From contig NC_037320.1 in NCBI RefSeq assembly GCF_000143535.2, positions 620,001 to 684,000 on the forward strand: DNA of 64,000 nucleotides, in the 5' to 3' direction. The translations under genes were made by a program, and so were the position numbers. This DNA is from Botrytis cinerea B05.10. Taxonomy: Eukaryota > Ascomycota > Leotiomycetes > Helotiales > Sclerotiniaceae. Under the pieces are notes generated by a model. It worked only from the letters and a program-made list of their open reading frames with translations, made no database searches and was not told the DNA's origin. The first letter of the stretch is position 1. The number at the start of each line of letters is the position of its first letter. Shown here piece after piece: positions 12,573 to 23,312 of this stretch.

Positions 12573-12730
12573 TGTACTCAGATATCTCACCTATCCACTA
12601 TTCATCACCTTACCTTCCTATCTCCATCTACCTTCCTACATCTCGATCTATCCATCTACCCACCCATCTATCGCCTCATAGTCACTTTTACAGCCATAGT
12701 ATAATACCCAACTACCAACAGCCAACAGCC

Positions 12731-12780
12731 AATTCTCATTCTAATTCTAATTCTCATTCTCATTCTCATTCTCATTCTAA
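12731..12780. repeat. ATTCTC/ATTCTA hexanucleotide repeat
   Basis: Eight units of ATTCTC or ATTCTA in a row. Confidence 0.75.
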
Positions 12781-12977
12781 ATCACACTCTCTCCTCCACG
12801 ACCTTTCCCATTCCCATTCCCATTCCAATCCCTATACCTACCACGCTGCCGACCTACCCAAAACAACCACCGCATCCACATGTCGTGTAACCACACACAA
12901 TCCGGAGTTCTGGTTTCGAGCCGTTGCATTTCGATCGGCTGACTTGGTTTGGTGTGCATGTACATATGTATGTATTA

Positions 12978-13022
12978 ACGTAGTTTATCAGTGGGTCGGC
13001 CATATCAGTGGATCGGCCACTG
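12978..13022 (+). repeat. Left terminal inverted repeat (outer copy)
   Basis: Begins ACGTAGTTTATCAGTGGG directly after a TA. It contains two related sub-blocks, TCAGTGGGTCGGCC and TCAGTGGATCGGCC, separated by ATA. Confidence 0.85.
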
Positions 13023-13052
13023 TTATTTCGAATTATTATTCTATATTCAATA

Positions 13053-13097
13053 ACGTAGTTTAACAGTGGCTCGGCTATATCAGTGGGTCGACCACTT
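13053..13097 (+). repeat. Second TIR-like copy inside the left end
   Basis: Begins ACGTAGTTTAACAGTGGC after a TA and repeats the two-block structure of the outer TIR (ATATCAGTGGGTCGACCACTT). It differs from the outer copy at several positions and ends at the sharp transition into the AT-rich core. Confidence 0.8.
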
Positions 13098-13560
13098 CAA
13101 AATACATATAAAATCAACCTTTTTCAATATTCATATTTTAATTATTAATCATTATTTTTGAAAAAGAAAAGAATATTAAATAATAATAAAAAATCAGTTA
13201 TTCAAAAATATAATTTTTTTTTTAAATAATCCTTTTCGATTTAAAAAAAAAAATCAAAATTGTCACGATTTTCGTTACAAAAAAGCTTTTTTTTATAATA
13301 ATTATTTTAAAAATATTAATTTATTAAAACTAATTAGATTTTTATAATCTATATATAATCAAATATTTAATATTAGATTTTTAGAGAATTATATCAATAA
13401 ATAAAGAAAGTGTACAATTATACACAAATATATTTTATATATAAAAATAATAATTAACTTATTAATATAATCAAATTATTATTAAATTATATTATATATT
13501 TTCTTTATAATTAATTATGAAAATTTATTTTAAAAAAGTATATATAATTTTAATTATTTA

Positions 13561-15159
13561 AATTATTAAATTAAACAAAAAATTATCAATTCGAAAAACA
13601 ATTTAATATTATTATATATCTCGAATTATATTGAATAATAAATTCAAAATAAATCTAATATAATTAAAAATCAATTAAAAAATTATAATTTAATTAAATT
13701 AAAAGAAAAGATATTTATTCAATATATTTTTAATATAAATTTAAAAGATTTTCTATTTAAATTCAAAAATATAAAAAGTATAACAAATTATATTTTCCAA
13801 TCGAAAAATACAAAATGTATCAAAAAACTTTAAATATATTGATTTGTAAAATATTAAATTAAATTAAAAATATGTTTTAATTGTATTTATAATTTTTAAA
13901 AAGCTTTTTATAAAAATTTCAAATTTATTAAAGAATAATTTTAATCAATTACAAATATATAAACAAAATATAATATTTTGAATAGATATTCTTAAAATTT
14001 CGATAAAATAGGTTTTATAATAGAAATTATATATATAATAATAATTATTATTAATATTAAAAAATATAATAGAAATAAATTCATATAATTAAATAATCCA
14101 AAATAGATTATAGTAATAATATATAAAAATAAAAAGAACAAAATTATTTTCTTATTTCTAATAATTTAGAAATAGATTTATTTTTTCAATTAATACATCA
14201 AAATCAATCTTTCTATAGAATAGATTATTAAACTTATATTTAATAAATAAATAAATAATAAAATAGGTTTAGAATAATTAAAATATTTCGATAAATATAT
14301 TAAGAGTCGAAAAAAGAGTAAATATCGAATATTAATATTAAATAAATATAAAAGTTATAAATCAATAGTTTTTCAAATATATTATAAAAAGAATAATATT
14401 ATATATTTATATTTACTATTATATTCTAATTATTTAATTCAATTATTTAATATTAATTGTTTTAATAATCTAAAACATTTATATAATAATCAAATTGATA
14501 GATTTATTAAGGTATATATTAATTATATTTTGAAAATTGAATTCTTTATAGCTTTTAAAATTATATATAAAGAATCAATTATTTCTCAAAATATAAAATC
14601 AGAATTTCAAAAAACAAATTTAATTCTATTTAATTCTGAAATTATATTTTCGAAATTAAATATTCGAATTCGTATATTTATTTTTCCTTTTTTTGATTTA
14701 GATTAATAGATTTCTCAAACTTTTTATAATCCAATTAAAGCTTTTTTTTAATTAATATTTATTAAATTTCAAATAATTCATTATCAAACAAACTCTCTTA
14801 TATCTATATTTGAAACTATATTCATTTTAATTAAAAGTATAAAAAGATTAATTTATAAAAATACATTTTTAGATATAAAGAATTATATATTTCAAATAGT
14901 AAATAAAATATTAAACAAATATCAATATACAAAAAAAACTCAATTATATTAAAAAGAAATACTCACTAAACAAAAAACTTTTAATATATTATTTCAATAA
15001 AAAATTGATATTCAAATTCAATATAATGAATATCAAAAAGAAGGAAATTCTAATAAAAAAGTATTTTTTAATCGATATTATAATAAATACAAAAAGATAG
15101 ATTATAATACAAAAATCTATCAAAATAATATAATAGATTTTAAATTATTAGATTCTTAA
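13561..15159 (+). pseudogene. Fot1-family DDE transposase remnant
   Basis: In the single frame with codons starting at 13561 (mod 3), three domains remain readable despite many stops. At 13681-13840 is a CENP-B-type DNA-binding domain, including KLKEKIFIQYIF, which corresponds to the Tc5-type 'LT..EE..fvqyI.dld' pattern. At about 14251-14700 is the catalytic core: the motif RILILN...SYKS matches the family's RLLILDGHxSH, with the second catalytic Asp now AAT (Asn) at 14341; then KNNII and SNYLIQLFNI match 'eNNIi' and 'SHLLQPLDV', where the third Asp is also Asn. At about 15070-15150 is a C-terminal CCHC zinc knuckle whose Cys and His codons now read Tyr. Tryptophan codons have become stops, e.g. 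TAA at 14275. The frame closes at TAA 15157. No frameshift was found between the blocks. The true start was not located. Confidence 0.85.
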
Positions 15160-15224
15160 TAATTTTAATTAATTGATTCAATTATTATTGAATAATATAG
15201 CTTTGAAATAACAATTCGAGGTAA

Positions 15225-15269
15225 AAGTAGTCAATCCACTGATATGACCGACCCACTGATAAACTATGT
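15225..15269 (-). repeat. Right terminal inverted repeat
   Basis: Ends CCCACTGATAAACTATGT followed by TA. Its reverse complement matches the outer left TIR in the first 24 bases with one difference (ACAT for ACGT), and matches the inner left copy better further in (GACTACTT against GACCACTT). Confidence 0.85.
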
Positions 15270-15556
15270 TATGTATTATGTATGTATGTATGTATATATG
15301 TATGTGTGTGCGTATTTGATTCTGGCTTAGTTTAGTTTAGTTTAGTTTGAGTTGGATTGTTAATTTCTTTTCCTGGGTATATATATGCTAGACTAGATAG
15401 GTAGGTGCTTAGGGTTGAGTAGTTGATTACAGATAGAGAGATAGTTGTTGAATTTATTTACTTATTTACTTATTTATTTACTTACTACTATAATGCTCAC
15501 TTTCTTAATATCTATCAACTATATACATCGTGTAACTTATACCTACGATAAAACAT

Positions 15557-15610
15557 TGAATGAATGAATGAATGAATGAAGGATTTCAACATATATATAT
15601 ATATATATAT
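15557..15610. repeat. TGAA microsatellite followed by an AT dinucleotide run
   Basis: About six TGAA units, a ten-base gap, then about ten AT units. Confidence 0.8.
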
Positions 15611-17331
15611 TTCTTTGATTATTACTATGAGTATAAGTTACTATGATATAAAATGAAATAAAACAATACAATGTAATATAATTATTCCATTACCTGTTTC
15701 TTCTGTATTTCAAGATCTCATTCGATCACAGTCTATTCTAGATATCACTTGTGCAAGTTGTATGTTTAAGTTATATATATATACAAGTGTGCAGATGTAT
15801 ATAGATAATTACATCATACTCAAACTTGCTGAAATCACAGAATAAAAATACGAGAAAGTCAAGGGAGAGATAGGATTGGGATTGTAAGTACATGAGACTG
15901 ACTGTTGATTGATTTGTAAACTTGTGACGAAAGTTCGTATGGGATCAGAGTGTGACTGTGGAAGGAAGGGATGTAATGATATGAATGTAATGTTGTGTGC
16001 TAGAACATAACAATAATAAGCATCTTCGTTTTTATTATTTGGGCGTCTGGCGGTATGTATAATAAACATCGCAATGAGGCAATGTCGAGAAAGTCGGAGT
16101 AGTCGTTTACTTATCATTGATCGATGCCCCCAAGATATGCTCTCATTTGAATCTTCTGTTTACATTTGAAAATTCGTCTTCAGATTAGAAAGTCGTGGAT
16201 ATGTATATGTGTTGTGGAGTACGCCCATAGAAGTATCTCCGATATCATCACCAAAGTGTATCACCAGATGAATAAATGAGTGATCTAGAGACATAATCAT
16301 AGCTACCTCTTACCAAAAACAAACCTCCAGTCAATCAAACTCACAATCTACCTTCTATCCATTCTCTCCATCCTGCCCAAAAGGCGGTATCAAATACCAG
16401 ATGCGGAATCGCGGTGCAGGCAGGACCGACGGCCACGGAAGCACAAAGATTTCTAATACGCGGGCTGGCTAATCCGCGGGTTGATTTTGGAGATGCACAA
16501 TTGATTGCAGTATGGCATGTGCGAACATCGAACCGACAGTCAGTGATGAGTGAGGTACGAACAAGCACTGACAAGCTCCCAATGCCCAGAAACGATATCC
16601 GTGATCAAGCATTGCGATTTCTCAATCATTCTTCAAATCCCCCTCAGGACATACATACATGCATACATACATACACAGGTACAAATCCGAATACGGTATT
16701 GTGTAGTTCAAGTGCCCAATTCGTTCTCTCCATAAGGCTACTTTCATCCGTGCCAAGCAGACTCCCTCGTCGACTGCGTAAGCTAATCGATCGTTGACCT
16801 GAAACTAGTGAGCGACATGTGAGGGCAGGGTGTACGCTATTTTGCGGCTTGCTATTAGATCTTTGGAGATGGCTGGTGGGATGGCTGTGTGGTGGCTGGT
16901 GCGGAGGGATTGGTATGGGCTCTGGCCTGTGTATGGACGAGGTGGTGGGTCGGGCTGTGATGTGACATGGAGAGCTGTGGTTAATGAGTGGCTTGGTGGT
17001 TTAAGAAGGTCATCGTCGGGTAGGTGGGCGCGAGGTGGGTTTGCGGTAGTGGGCAAAGACTCTGGCGCGTGTGTGTAGGGGAGGGAGGTGGTGTCTATCT
17101 ATATTAGATCCCGAGCATGGCATCCAATCTAGGAACGTACGGATTGATTCGATTCGAATGGATGTAGCCGCTTGAAGGGAAGTAAGTACACACCAGCAAA
17201 CTCTAAACAATCAAGCATCTCCAATTGGCCAACAGAGCAAACGCAGCGTCGACCTTCATCACATTCGTCCTCACACATTACTTCATACATGAATGATCGC
17301 CCGTTCCCTGCTGGTCCGTGATCCTGATACA

Positions 17332-17341
17332 TACCTAGGTA
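17332..17341. other. TACCTAGGTA palindrome
   Basis: Perfect ten-base palindrome in non-coding DNA; an identical copy lies at 48562-48571. Confidence 0.6.
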
Positions 17342-17870
17342 GTATAGTAGAGAACCTTAAGCCCCACCAGATGCGATAGGTACACCATATAATTTCTTTG
17401 TATTTGATTACATTCTTGGCGTTCACGAAGCCAAGAGCAATTGGGGAAAGTGAGAATTTAACTTGTTTTTGATAGAAATGCACGATGATTGATTGTTATT
17501 GTTATTGCTGTTGGGCTTTTTCGCTTTTGTTGTCATTGCCACGGTGACATTCGCTTTCCAGCAAGGACAAATCTCGGTCTTGTTTTGGATCCTATGTCCT
17601 GCGCGCGAGTGAATTGTCATTTCTATACGCACCTAATTGCGAGCAGAGCAGCGACTCGGTGAGTGATCCGGGGTTGCACAAAGCATTATATTACGCATTT
17701 GAGTCAACTGGTGGAAACGCCGACGGGCCGTACCATTTACTTCAAGAAAGGATCAACAAGCCAATCTTCCTTCGACATTGTACTTCTTCCTCGCGCACAT
17801 CGCCGACAGAAAACACGCATAGCCATACACACACACAATCCACAGCGCTTGAACTTCCCAGCCATCAACA

Positions 17871-20800
17871 ATGGCAGCTCACTATCGTGACGACATTCTT
17901 CACGGAAAAGAGCATGTCGATACCCACGCATCCTCAAATCGTTGGCGTCACCAAGAATCCACCGCATTTTCCAACCATGCAAACATCGCAGCTCGAGAAG
18001 CAGGTGGCAGAAATGAAAAAGAGGATTTGACGAGTTTCCTAAACAAATCGCGAGTCCAAGGAAAAGGTTCACCGAGTCCCCATCGACCACTCGTAGTAGA
18101 TGAAAATGCGCAGTCCGAGGAACTTGAAGCTGCGAGGAGAGAACAAGAGGAATTGGAACACAAGGATGCCGTGAATGGGGTGCAGAGGAGTGGCGCGGGG
18201 GCAACGGTTAAGTGCGGTCCGTTGCTTAACTATAGACGGATGGAAAATGATGTTTGGTTTGGGAGTGTGTTGATTGTGGTTGATTCGCATACGGTCAGGG
18301 AAGATGCGGTACCGGAGTTGAGATTGCGAGTTCGAGAGAGGAGACAGGCCACGCAAAATGGTAATGGGACGGGTACTGCTACTGGAAATGAACATTTGAA
18401 TGGTCATGATCAAGCGCCTGGAATGATTAACGGAGTAGATTACTCTGAGAATGTAAACCCGACACAAGCATCAAACGGCAATATTCCACAACAAAATGGA
18501 GTTTCCAATACTTCCAGCGATTTGGAAGAAATCAAAATCAGAGGAATTAAGCTTTATGCAGATGTTGCGAATACTTTCTGGAGATTTCATGTCCAAGTCC
18601 CTATGCAAATAGAAGAACTTCAATGCGAATACACAATTCCCGGTCTCACGTTTGCTGAAGGAGGAAAGACGGATAGACAAACCTTTTTCGTACCAGCCGT
18701 TACCGAGAGTATGAGAATAATGTTTCATTCTTGCAATGGATTCAGTGTGGGAACAGATGAGGATGCTTATAGTGGTGCTTGTCTTTGGAATGATGTCGCA
18801 CGACAGCATGAGGAAGCTCCTTTCCATGTTATGTAGGAATATCCTCGATTTTTCAATTGACACGGGCTGACATTCGATAGGCTTGGCGGTGGAGACCAGA
18901 TCTACAATGATGGAATTAGAGTCAATGGTCCTCTGAGACCTTGGACTGATATTGGTAATCCTATCAAGAGAAGGGAATTTCCCTTTCCTGAACAATTGAG
19001 GAGAGATTGTGATGATTATTATGTCAAGAATTATATTCGTTGGTAAGTTAATGACTGCAGTAGAGGATTTAGGCTACGGAAATTGACGAGGAAATAGGTA
19101 TTCCACAGAACCTTTTGCTGCGATGAATGGAAAGATTCCTCAAGTTAATCTTTGGGATGATCATGATGTAGGTGTCTTTTGTCTCATGAAAGGTTCAGCT
19201 ACTAATAAATTCTATAGATCATTGATGGATTTGGTTCATACGTTGATGAATTCATGCGTTGTCCCGTTTTCCGTGGTATTGGCGGTGTTGCCCATAAATA
19301 CTATTTACTCTTCCAGCATCACATTGCACCTCCAGCATCTACATTCACAACTGGTGCGTTGTTCTCCAGATCATTGTTTTGTCATATACTAACAATTCTC
19401 AGATGCACCGCAGACCATGTCCCTGGACGGAGGCGGAATTGATCCACGTCAAATAGAAAACACATATGTGTTGGAGAATGACGTCCCTGACCCAAGTTAT
19501 ATTATTGGTGATACCCCTGGTGTAAGTGCTTTCCCGTTGTCTCATGGATTAAGCTAAACATTTGCAGCCATATGTAGCAGAACGCTCCCGCAGCATTTAT
19601 GCAAGATTGGGCGCAAGAGTTGCTTTCTTTGGTATTGATGCTAGAACAGAGGTAAGTGGTCATCATTCTATACTGAGTTATTATATTGACCAGTAATCTA
19701 GCGTACACGTCATCAAGTGAACTATCCAGAAACATACAAGAAGATTTTCGACCGTCTTAGAGAAGAACTCACAATTGCAAAAGATTCTCCAAATTCTATT
19801 CAACATCTTATTATTTTACTCGGCATCCCTATCGCCTACCCAGTAAGTCTGATGTTACAATTTGAACATGATCCAGTGCTAATATTTGTAGCGTTTGACA
19901 TGGTTAGAGAATATTTTCTCAAGCCCCTTAATGGGCCCACTCAAATTTATGAATAAGCGATTTGGATTTGGTTAGCGATATTTTCATACATCTACTATCT
20001 ATATCATCTACTAACTCTCATCGCTAGGCGGAAGTTTCTTTAATCATTTTGATGGCAGCGTAGATCTTCTAGATGATCTCGATGATCATTACACAGCACA
20101 TACTCATAAGAAAGAACGTCACTACATTATCAAACAGCTTCAATCCCTCGCATCCGAATTCTCAGTCCGTATCACCATTCTTGGTGGCGACGTACATCTC
20201 GCCGCCGTTGGCCGATTCTACTCAAACCCTGATTTGAAAATTCCAGTTTCAACAGATTACAAGTATATGGCAAACATTATTTCTTCGGCAATTGTTAATA
20301 AGCCTCCTCCGCAAGCGGTTGCGAATTTATTGGCGAAGAGAAATAAAATTCATCATCTAGATAAAGAGACTGATGAGACACTGTTGAGTTTCTTCGATAG
20401 AGATCCAGGAGATGAAAAGAAGAGTAGTAAGAGTAATACTGTTACGATGCCAAGTCGAAATTGGGCGGTTCTCACGGAGAATTCACCGTCATCTTCCATT
20501 CCGCCCCCTAATGGAGAAACACCAACAGATTCATCTTCAGGACCTTATGATCTCCCTCTCTCTGAAATACCAAAAGATGGACACTCTCCTCTGCACAAGG
20601 GAGAACAGGGAGCAGGAAGCGCATATAAAGCAGCGGATCCGCAGTATCATGGAAAAAGCGGAGATGGAAGTCTTGATGTGATGGTGCGAGTGGAGATTGA
20701 TCAGCATGATGCGCGGGGCACAACGAGGGCGTATGGAATGAGCGTACCGGTTCTGAGATATAAGGGAGAGAGGTTGGTTGTGGACGAGGGGAGGAAGAGT

Positions 20801-20890
20801 TGGGCGGGGGCAAGGAGAAGTTTGAAGGAGAAGAAGAGTAGGACTTCGGTTGTGGGGAGAGGGGGGAGTGCGGGGAGAGAGGACGTTTAG
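17871..20890 (+). CDS. PhoD-like phosphatase family protein (metallophosphatase)
   Basis: Nine exons in phase: 17871-18832, 18881-19042, 19098-19167, 19218-19353, 19403-19521, 19568-19651, 19702-19842, 19892-19970 and 20028-20890, giving 871 residues. PhoD-type enzymes are metal-dependent phosphomonoesterases or phosphodiesterases. The metal-site signatures are all present: GGGDQIYND (D326), NLWDDHD (D395-D398, H397) and GGDVH (D639, H641), the last two being the family's strongest marks. Residues 1-110 are charged and probably disordered; an Asn/Gly/Thr-rich insert lies at about 160-210; the last ~170 residues (Ser/Lys-rich, ending in a basic tail) are also probably disordered. No signal peptide is visible, so the protein is likely cytosolic, as for fungal relatives annotated as PhoD-like domain proteins. 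The physiological substrate is unknown. Confidence 0.9.
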
Positions 20891-22155
20891 GGGCTTTTTG
20901 AGTTGGGGGTTGGGAGAGGAGAGGGGAGGTGTGACGATTAATGTCGAGGATGTGGGAGAGAGCATGTGTTGAGTAGGCAGGTAAGGGATAGGATGGGATG
21001 GTCGGATATGATGTGTTTTCAGAAACACTGATACGTTGATAATAATAAGAGTATATCCATGTTAATGTTATTAGTTAGTGGACCGGGCATAGGAACGGGT
21101 TGGGGATTCTTCGATACCAGGATTGCAATTTCTTTCCTCTCTTCTCCTTCTTCTTCTCTTAATTGTATTTGTAATTATTAATTTCCTGTTTGTTACATCG
21201 TTTCTTTTTTTTCTGCTTTGTGATTCGTGATATGTGATATGTGTTCAATTGTTTGCTAGATGCGAATTCTTTTTCACGTTTCTACATTTCTACATCTTTA
21301 TATCTTTATGTTTCCTACGCAACCTAAATTTTTATTTGAAGAGATTTTTATGGAGCTAGGGAGCGAGGTAACTAGCTAAGTAGGTTTTTATTGCCATTGT
21401 ATTTTGATTCTTCTTTAGGGCTACCATATGAATAAACACGAGAGAGAGAGAAAAGAAATGGTATCTACAACGCCGCTGATGCAAAAAACCAATAAAAAAA
21501 ACTAAAACTAGAGCAATGACTTTTTTGAGATTGAGGTTCGGTTTTTTTTGGAGTGTGGGCTGGTATTGCCTCCAGCGCTGGTGTTGTGCCGGCAGGGTGG
21601 AGGAGTGGTTATAAAACAAGGTTGAGGAGAGCATTGTTGCGAGACGTCCCTGGATTGAGGAGTTCGGAGATCAAGATCGCTAGGGCTCGTATGGATTTGT
21701 AGCAGATCGGGTTTCCATGGTGAGATTATCTCGCTGCTTGTCGGGAAAGAGCCAAATGCCATGGATGGGGATTCCGTCTTAGATACTACAAGTGGCTTCT
21801 CTGGAGGGCGGCAATTCCTTCGTCTTTTGTTTATTCTTTTATTGGGGATTTTGGCTTTCGGTTTGAGGACTATATCTCATGAAGGAGTTTGATTGTTGAT
21901 TCTGGGGTCGTTATGGGTGTGTTGGCTTGAATTATAGCTAGTTGTTAGGTAAATAGGTGTTCCGGTCATTGAGACTTTCTGGCTAATCTTGTAGCATGGA
22001 AAAGGGCTGAGATACGCTGAAATGAGTAGAGGATAATTGGCAGGGGCTTCGAGATTTCTTCTAAGAGCTTCTCTCGTAGCCGGCGATTTTGAAGCCCTTC
22101 TCGAAAAGCTATGTCCGCAAGAATACCAAAGAAGACCAGTTGTGATTGTACTTTC
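20891..22155. other. Intergenic region between convergent genes
   Basis: About 1.3 kb containing the 3' untranslated regions of the PhoD-like gene (plus strand) and the Tma17-like gene (minus strand). No gene was recognised. An alternative last exon of the minus-strand gene could lie at about 21966-22097 (see findings). Confidence 0.5.
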
Positions 22156-22896
22156 TCACAAATGCATACCTTCTTCCTCATCTGCACCAGCATCTTCGCG
22201 CATCCGTAATTCCATTGCTCGACGTAACGCTTCATCGTCCAATCTTCCTCCTGTGTTTGTCGTTGCCGTGGTTCCATTTGTTGTGACTCCATTCGCCGTT
22301 GATACCCCATTCACTGTTGTAGATGTAGCTGTAGCTGCAGGTGTTGGATCCATCACAACTTCACCTCCTACAATCCGTCCTGTAGTAAATGTTCCATCGG
22401 CCCAAGGGTTACTCCTACTTTCTTCATTTGCAGTGGTTGTTCCGTTTGTTGCAGTAGTGGGAGATGATACATCTGCTTCTGGCTTGGGTTCGGCGCCGGC
22501 TTCATATTCACCCCATACTCCGCCTCGAGCTTCAATTTCTGTGCGGAGAAGTGAAATACGGGTCTCCATGCGAGCTATTACAATTTCATTTTCGCGAATG
22601 GCGTCAATACTATCAGAGCCAATTAGTAGCTATTTTCAAAAGGATCGCATTCTCCTTTTTGTAGAGTATCGGGAAAGAAATTAAAGGGAAACAACATACC
22701 AATCTTCATCCGCCTTCCCATCTACACATTCGGGAGCTCTCCCTTCAGCGAAAGGTTTCAATTCTTCGTTAGAATAATCGAGATGTGCGATGGAATTACG
22801 TAATTCGGCGGCTTTGAGGTGAAGAGTAGACATGGGCAGATCTTTGAGAGCTTCCGCGAAGGCGGCAGGGGAAATTGGGAGGGCGTCGGCGGACAT
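22156..22896 (-). CDS. Tma17/Adc17-like protein, putative proteasome-assembly/ribosome-associated chaperone
   Basis: Two exons (22896-22700 and 22609-22156) give 216 residues. The spliced N-terminal half reads as two helices: FAEALKDLPMSTLHLKAAEL and RNSIAHLDYSNEELKPFAEG, then, across the intron, DCIDAIRENEIVIARMETRI. This follows the layout of yeast Tma17 (Adc17): a helix with a conserved 'I..SI.HL.rSN..L' stretch and a second with 'VRENE.VL....eRi..L'. Yeast Adc17 helps assemble the regulatory particle base of the proteasome under stress. The C-terminal half is Thr/Ala/Asn/Gly-rich, has a second conserved-looking patch (SNPWADGTFTTGRI) and ends in an acidic tail, EEEGMHL. The start at 22896 opens the helical region; an in-frame upstream ATG exists but adds residues with no family resemblance. 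Assignment is by motif only. Confidence 0.6.
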
Positions 22897-23312
22897 GTTG
22901 ATATTTGGGTAGATTTGAGAATTATTTGTCAAGTTTGCGGATGGTGTTGGAGGGGTTGTCTGTAGCTCTTGCGGCTGTACTCCAAATTTGAAGTCGTGAA
23001 AGCTGATATCCTTTGGCAAGAGACAAGAGAGGTTTTGGCTCTTCAGATTCTTGAGGTTTACAGTAAATATTCGAGATGTCGTGAATTGATGATTGTATCT
23101 GAGAGATTGTAAAAAGTGATAGGAATGGAGGGGTTGAAGTTGAGGCAACAGCTGCCCGCGCGGAATTATCGCATATTGGTCCGTGCTCATATATTTTCTA
23201 TGATCTCTAAATCTAATCTTGAGGAAATTCGATGGCGAATAAGAACACTATAGCGGGGTTCTTTCCTCCAATGATTCAAAGCAAGGTATGACACTATAGG
23301 AAGAAGTGGAAG
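22897..23312. promoter_or_regulatory. Divergent promoter region between Tma17-like gene and PCP1
   Basis: The two start codons are 416 bases apart and face away from each other, so this stretch must contain both promoters. No canonical TATA box is obvious on either strand. Co-regulation of a proteasome chaperone-like gene and a mitochondrial protease is possible but not shown. Confidence 0.5.

Larger units (their letters stand above)
10151..12975. other. Gene-free, microsatellite-rich region left of the transposon
   Basis: About 2.8 kb with no supported gene. Its right part is dense in short tandem repeats: TTGC, TTGATAG/TCGATAG, CCCTTGCTGCC-like, AATCAGC, GGA and ATTCTC/ATTCTA units. The part next to 10150 should hold the promoter of the minus-strand gene. 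Confidence 0.5.
12978..15269 (+). mobile_element. Fot1/pogo-type (Tc1/mariner superfamily) DNA transposon, hypermutated and inactive
   Basis: A 2292-bp element is bounded by inverted repeats: the left end begins ACGTAGTTTATCAGTGGG and the right end is its near-perfect reverse complement, with matching continuing about 45 bases with mismatches. A TA dinucleotide flanks each end (12976-12977 and 15270-15271), the target duplication of this superfamily. Termini beginning ACGTA and containing GGTCGG are typical of fungal Fot1/Tan1 elements. The core between about 13095 and 15215 is more than 80 percent A+T, as expected after repeat-induced mutation, whereas the termini have normal composition. 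A second TIR-like copy sits at 13053, again preceded by TA, so the left end is duplicated or compound. The element carries the transposase remnant described separately. Botrytis cinerea carries the related Fot1-type element Flipper; whether this is a Flipper copy was not tested. Confidence 0.9.
15272..17870. other. Gene-free region right of the transposon
   Basis: About 2.6 kb without a supported gene. It begins with TATG/TATATATG repeats, then holds a TGAA microsatellite (about 15557-15580), an AT run (about 15590-15610) and a perfect TACCTAGGTA palindrome at 17332-17341. The last few hundred bases should contain the promoter of the PhoD-like gene. Confidence 0.5.

Noticed and set aside
12978..15269. 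AT-rich block as a centromere fragment or mitochondrial insertion
   Set aside because: Inverted repeats, TA duplication and a recognisable Fot1 transposase explain it fully.
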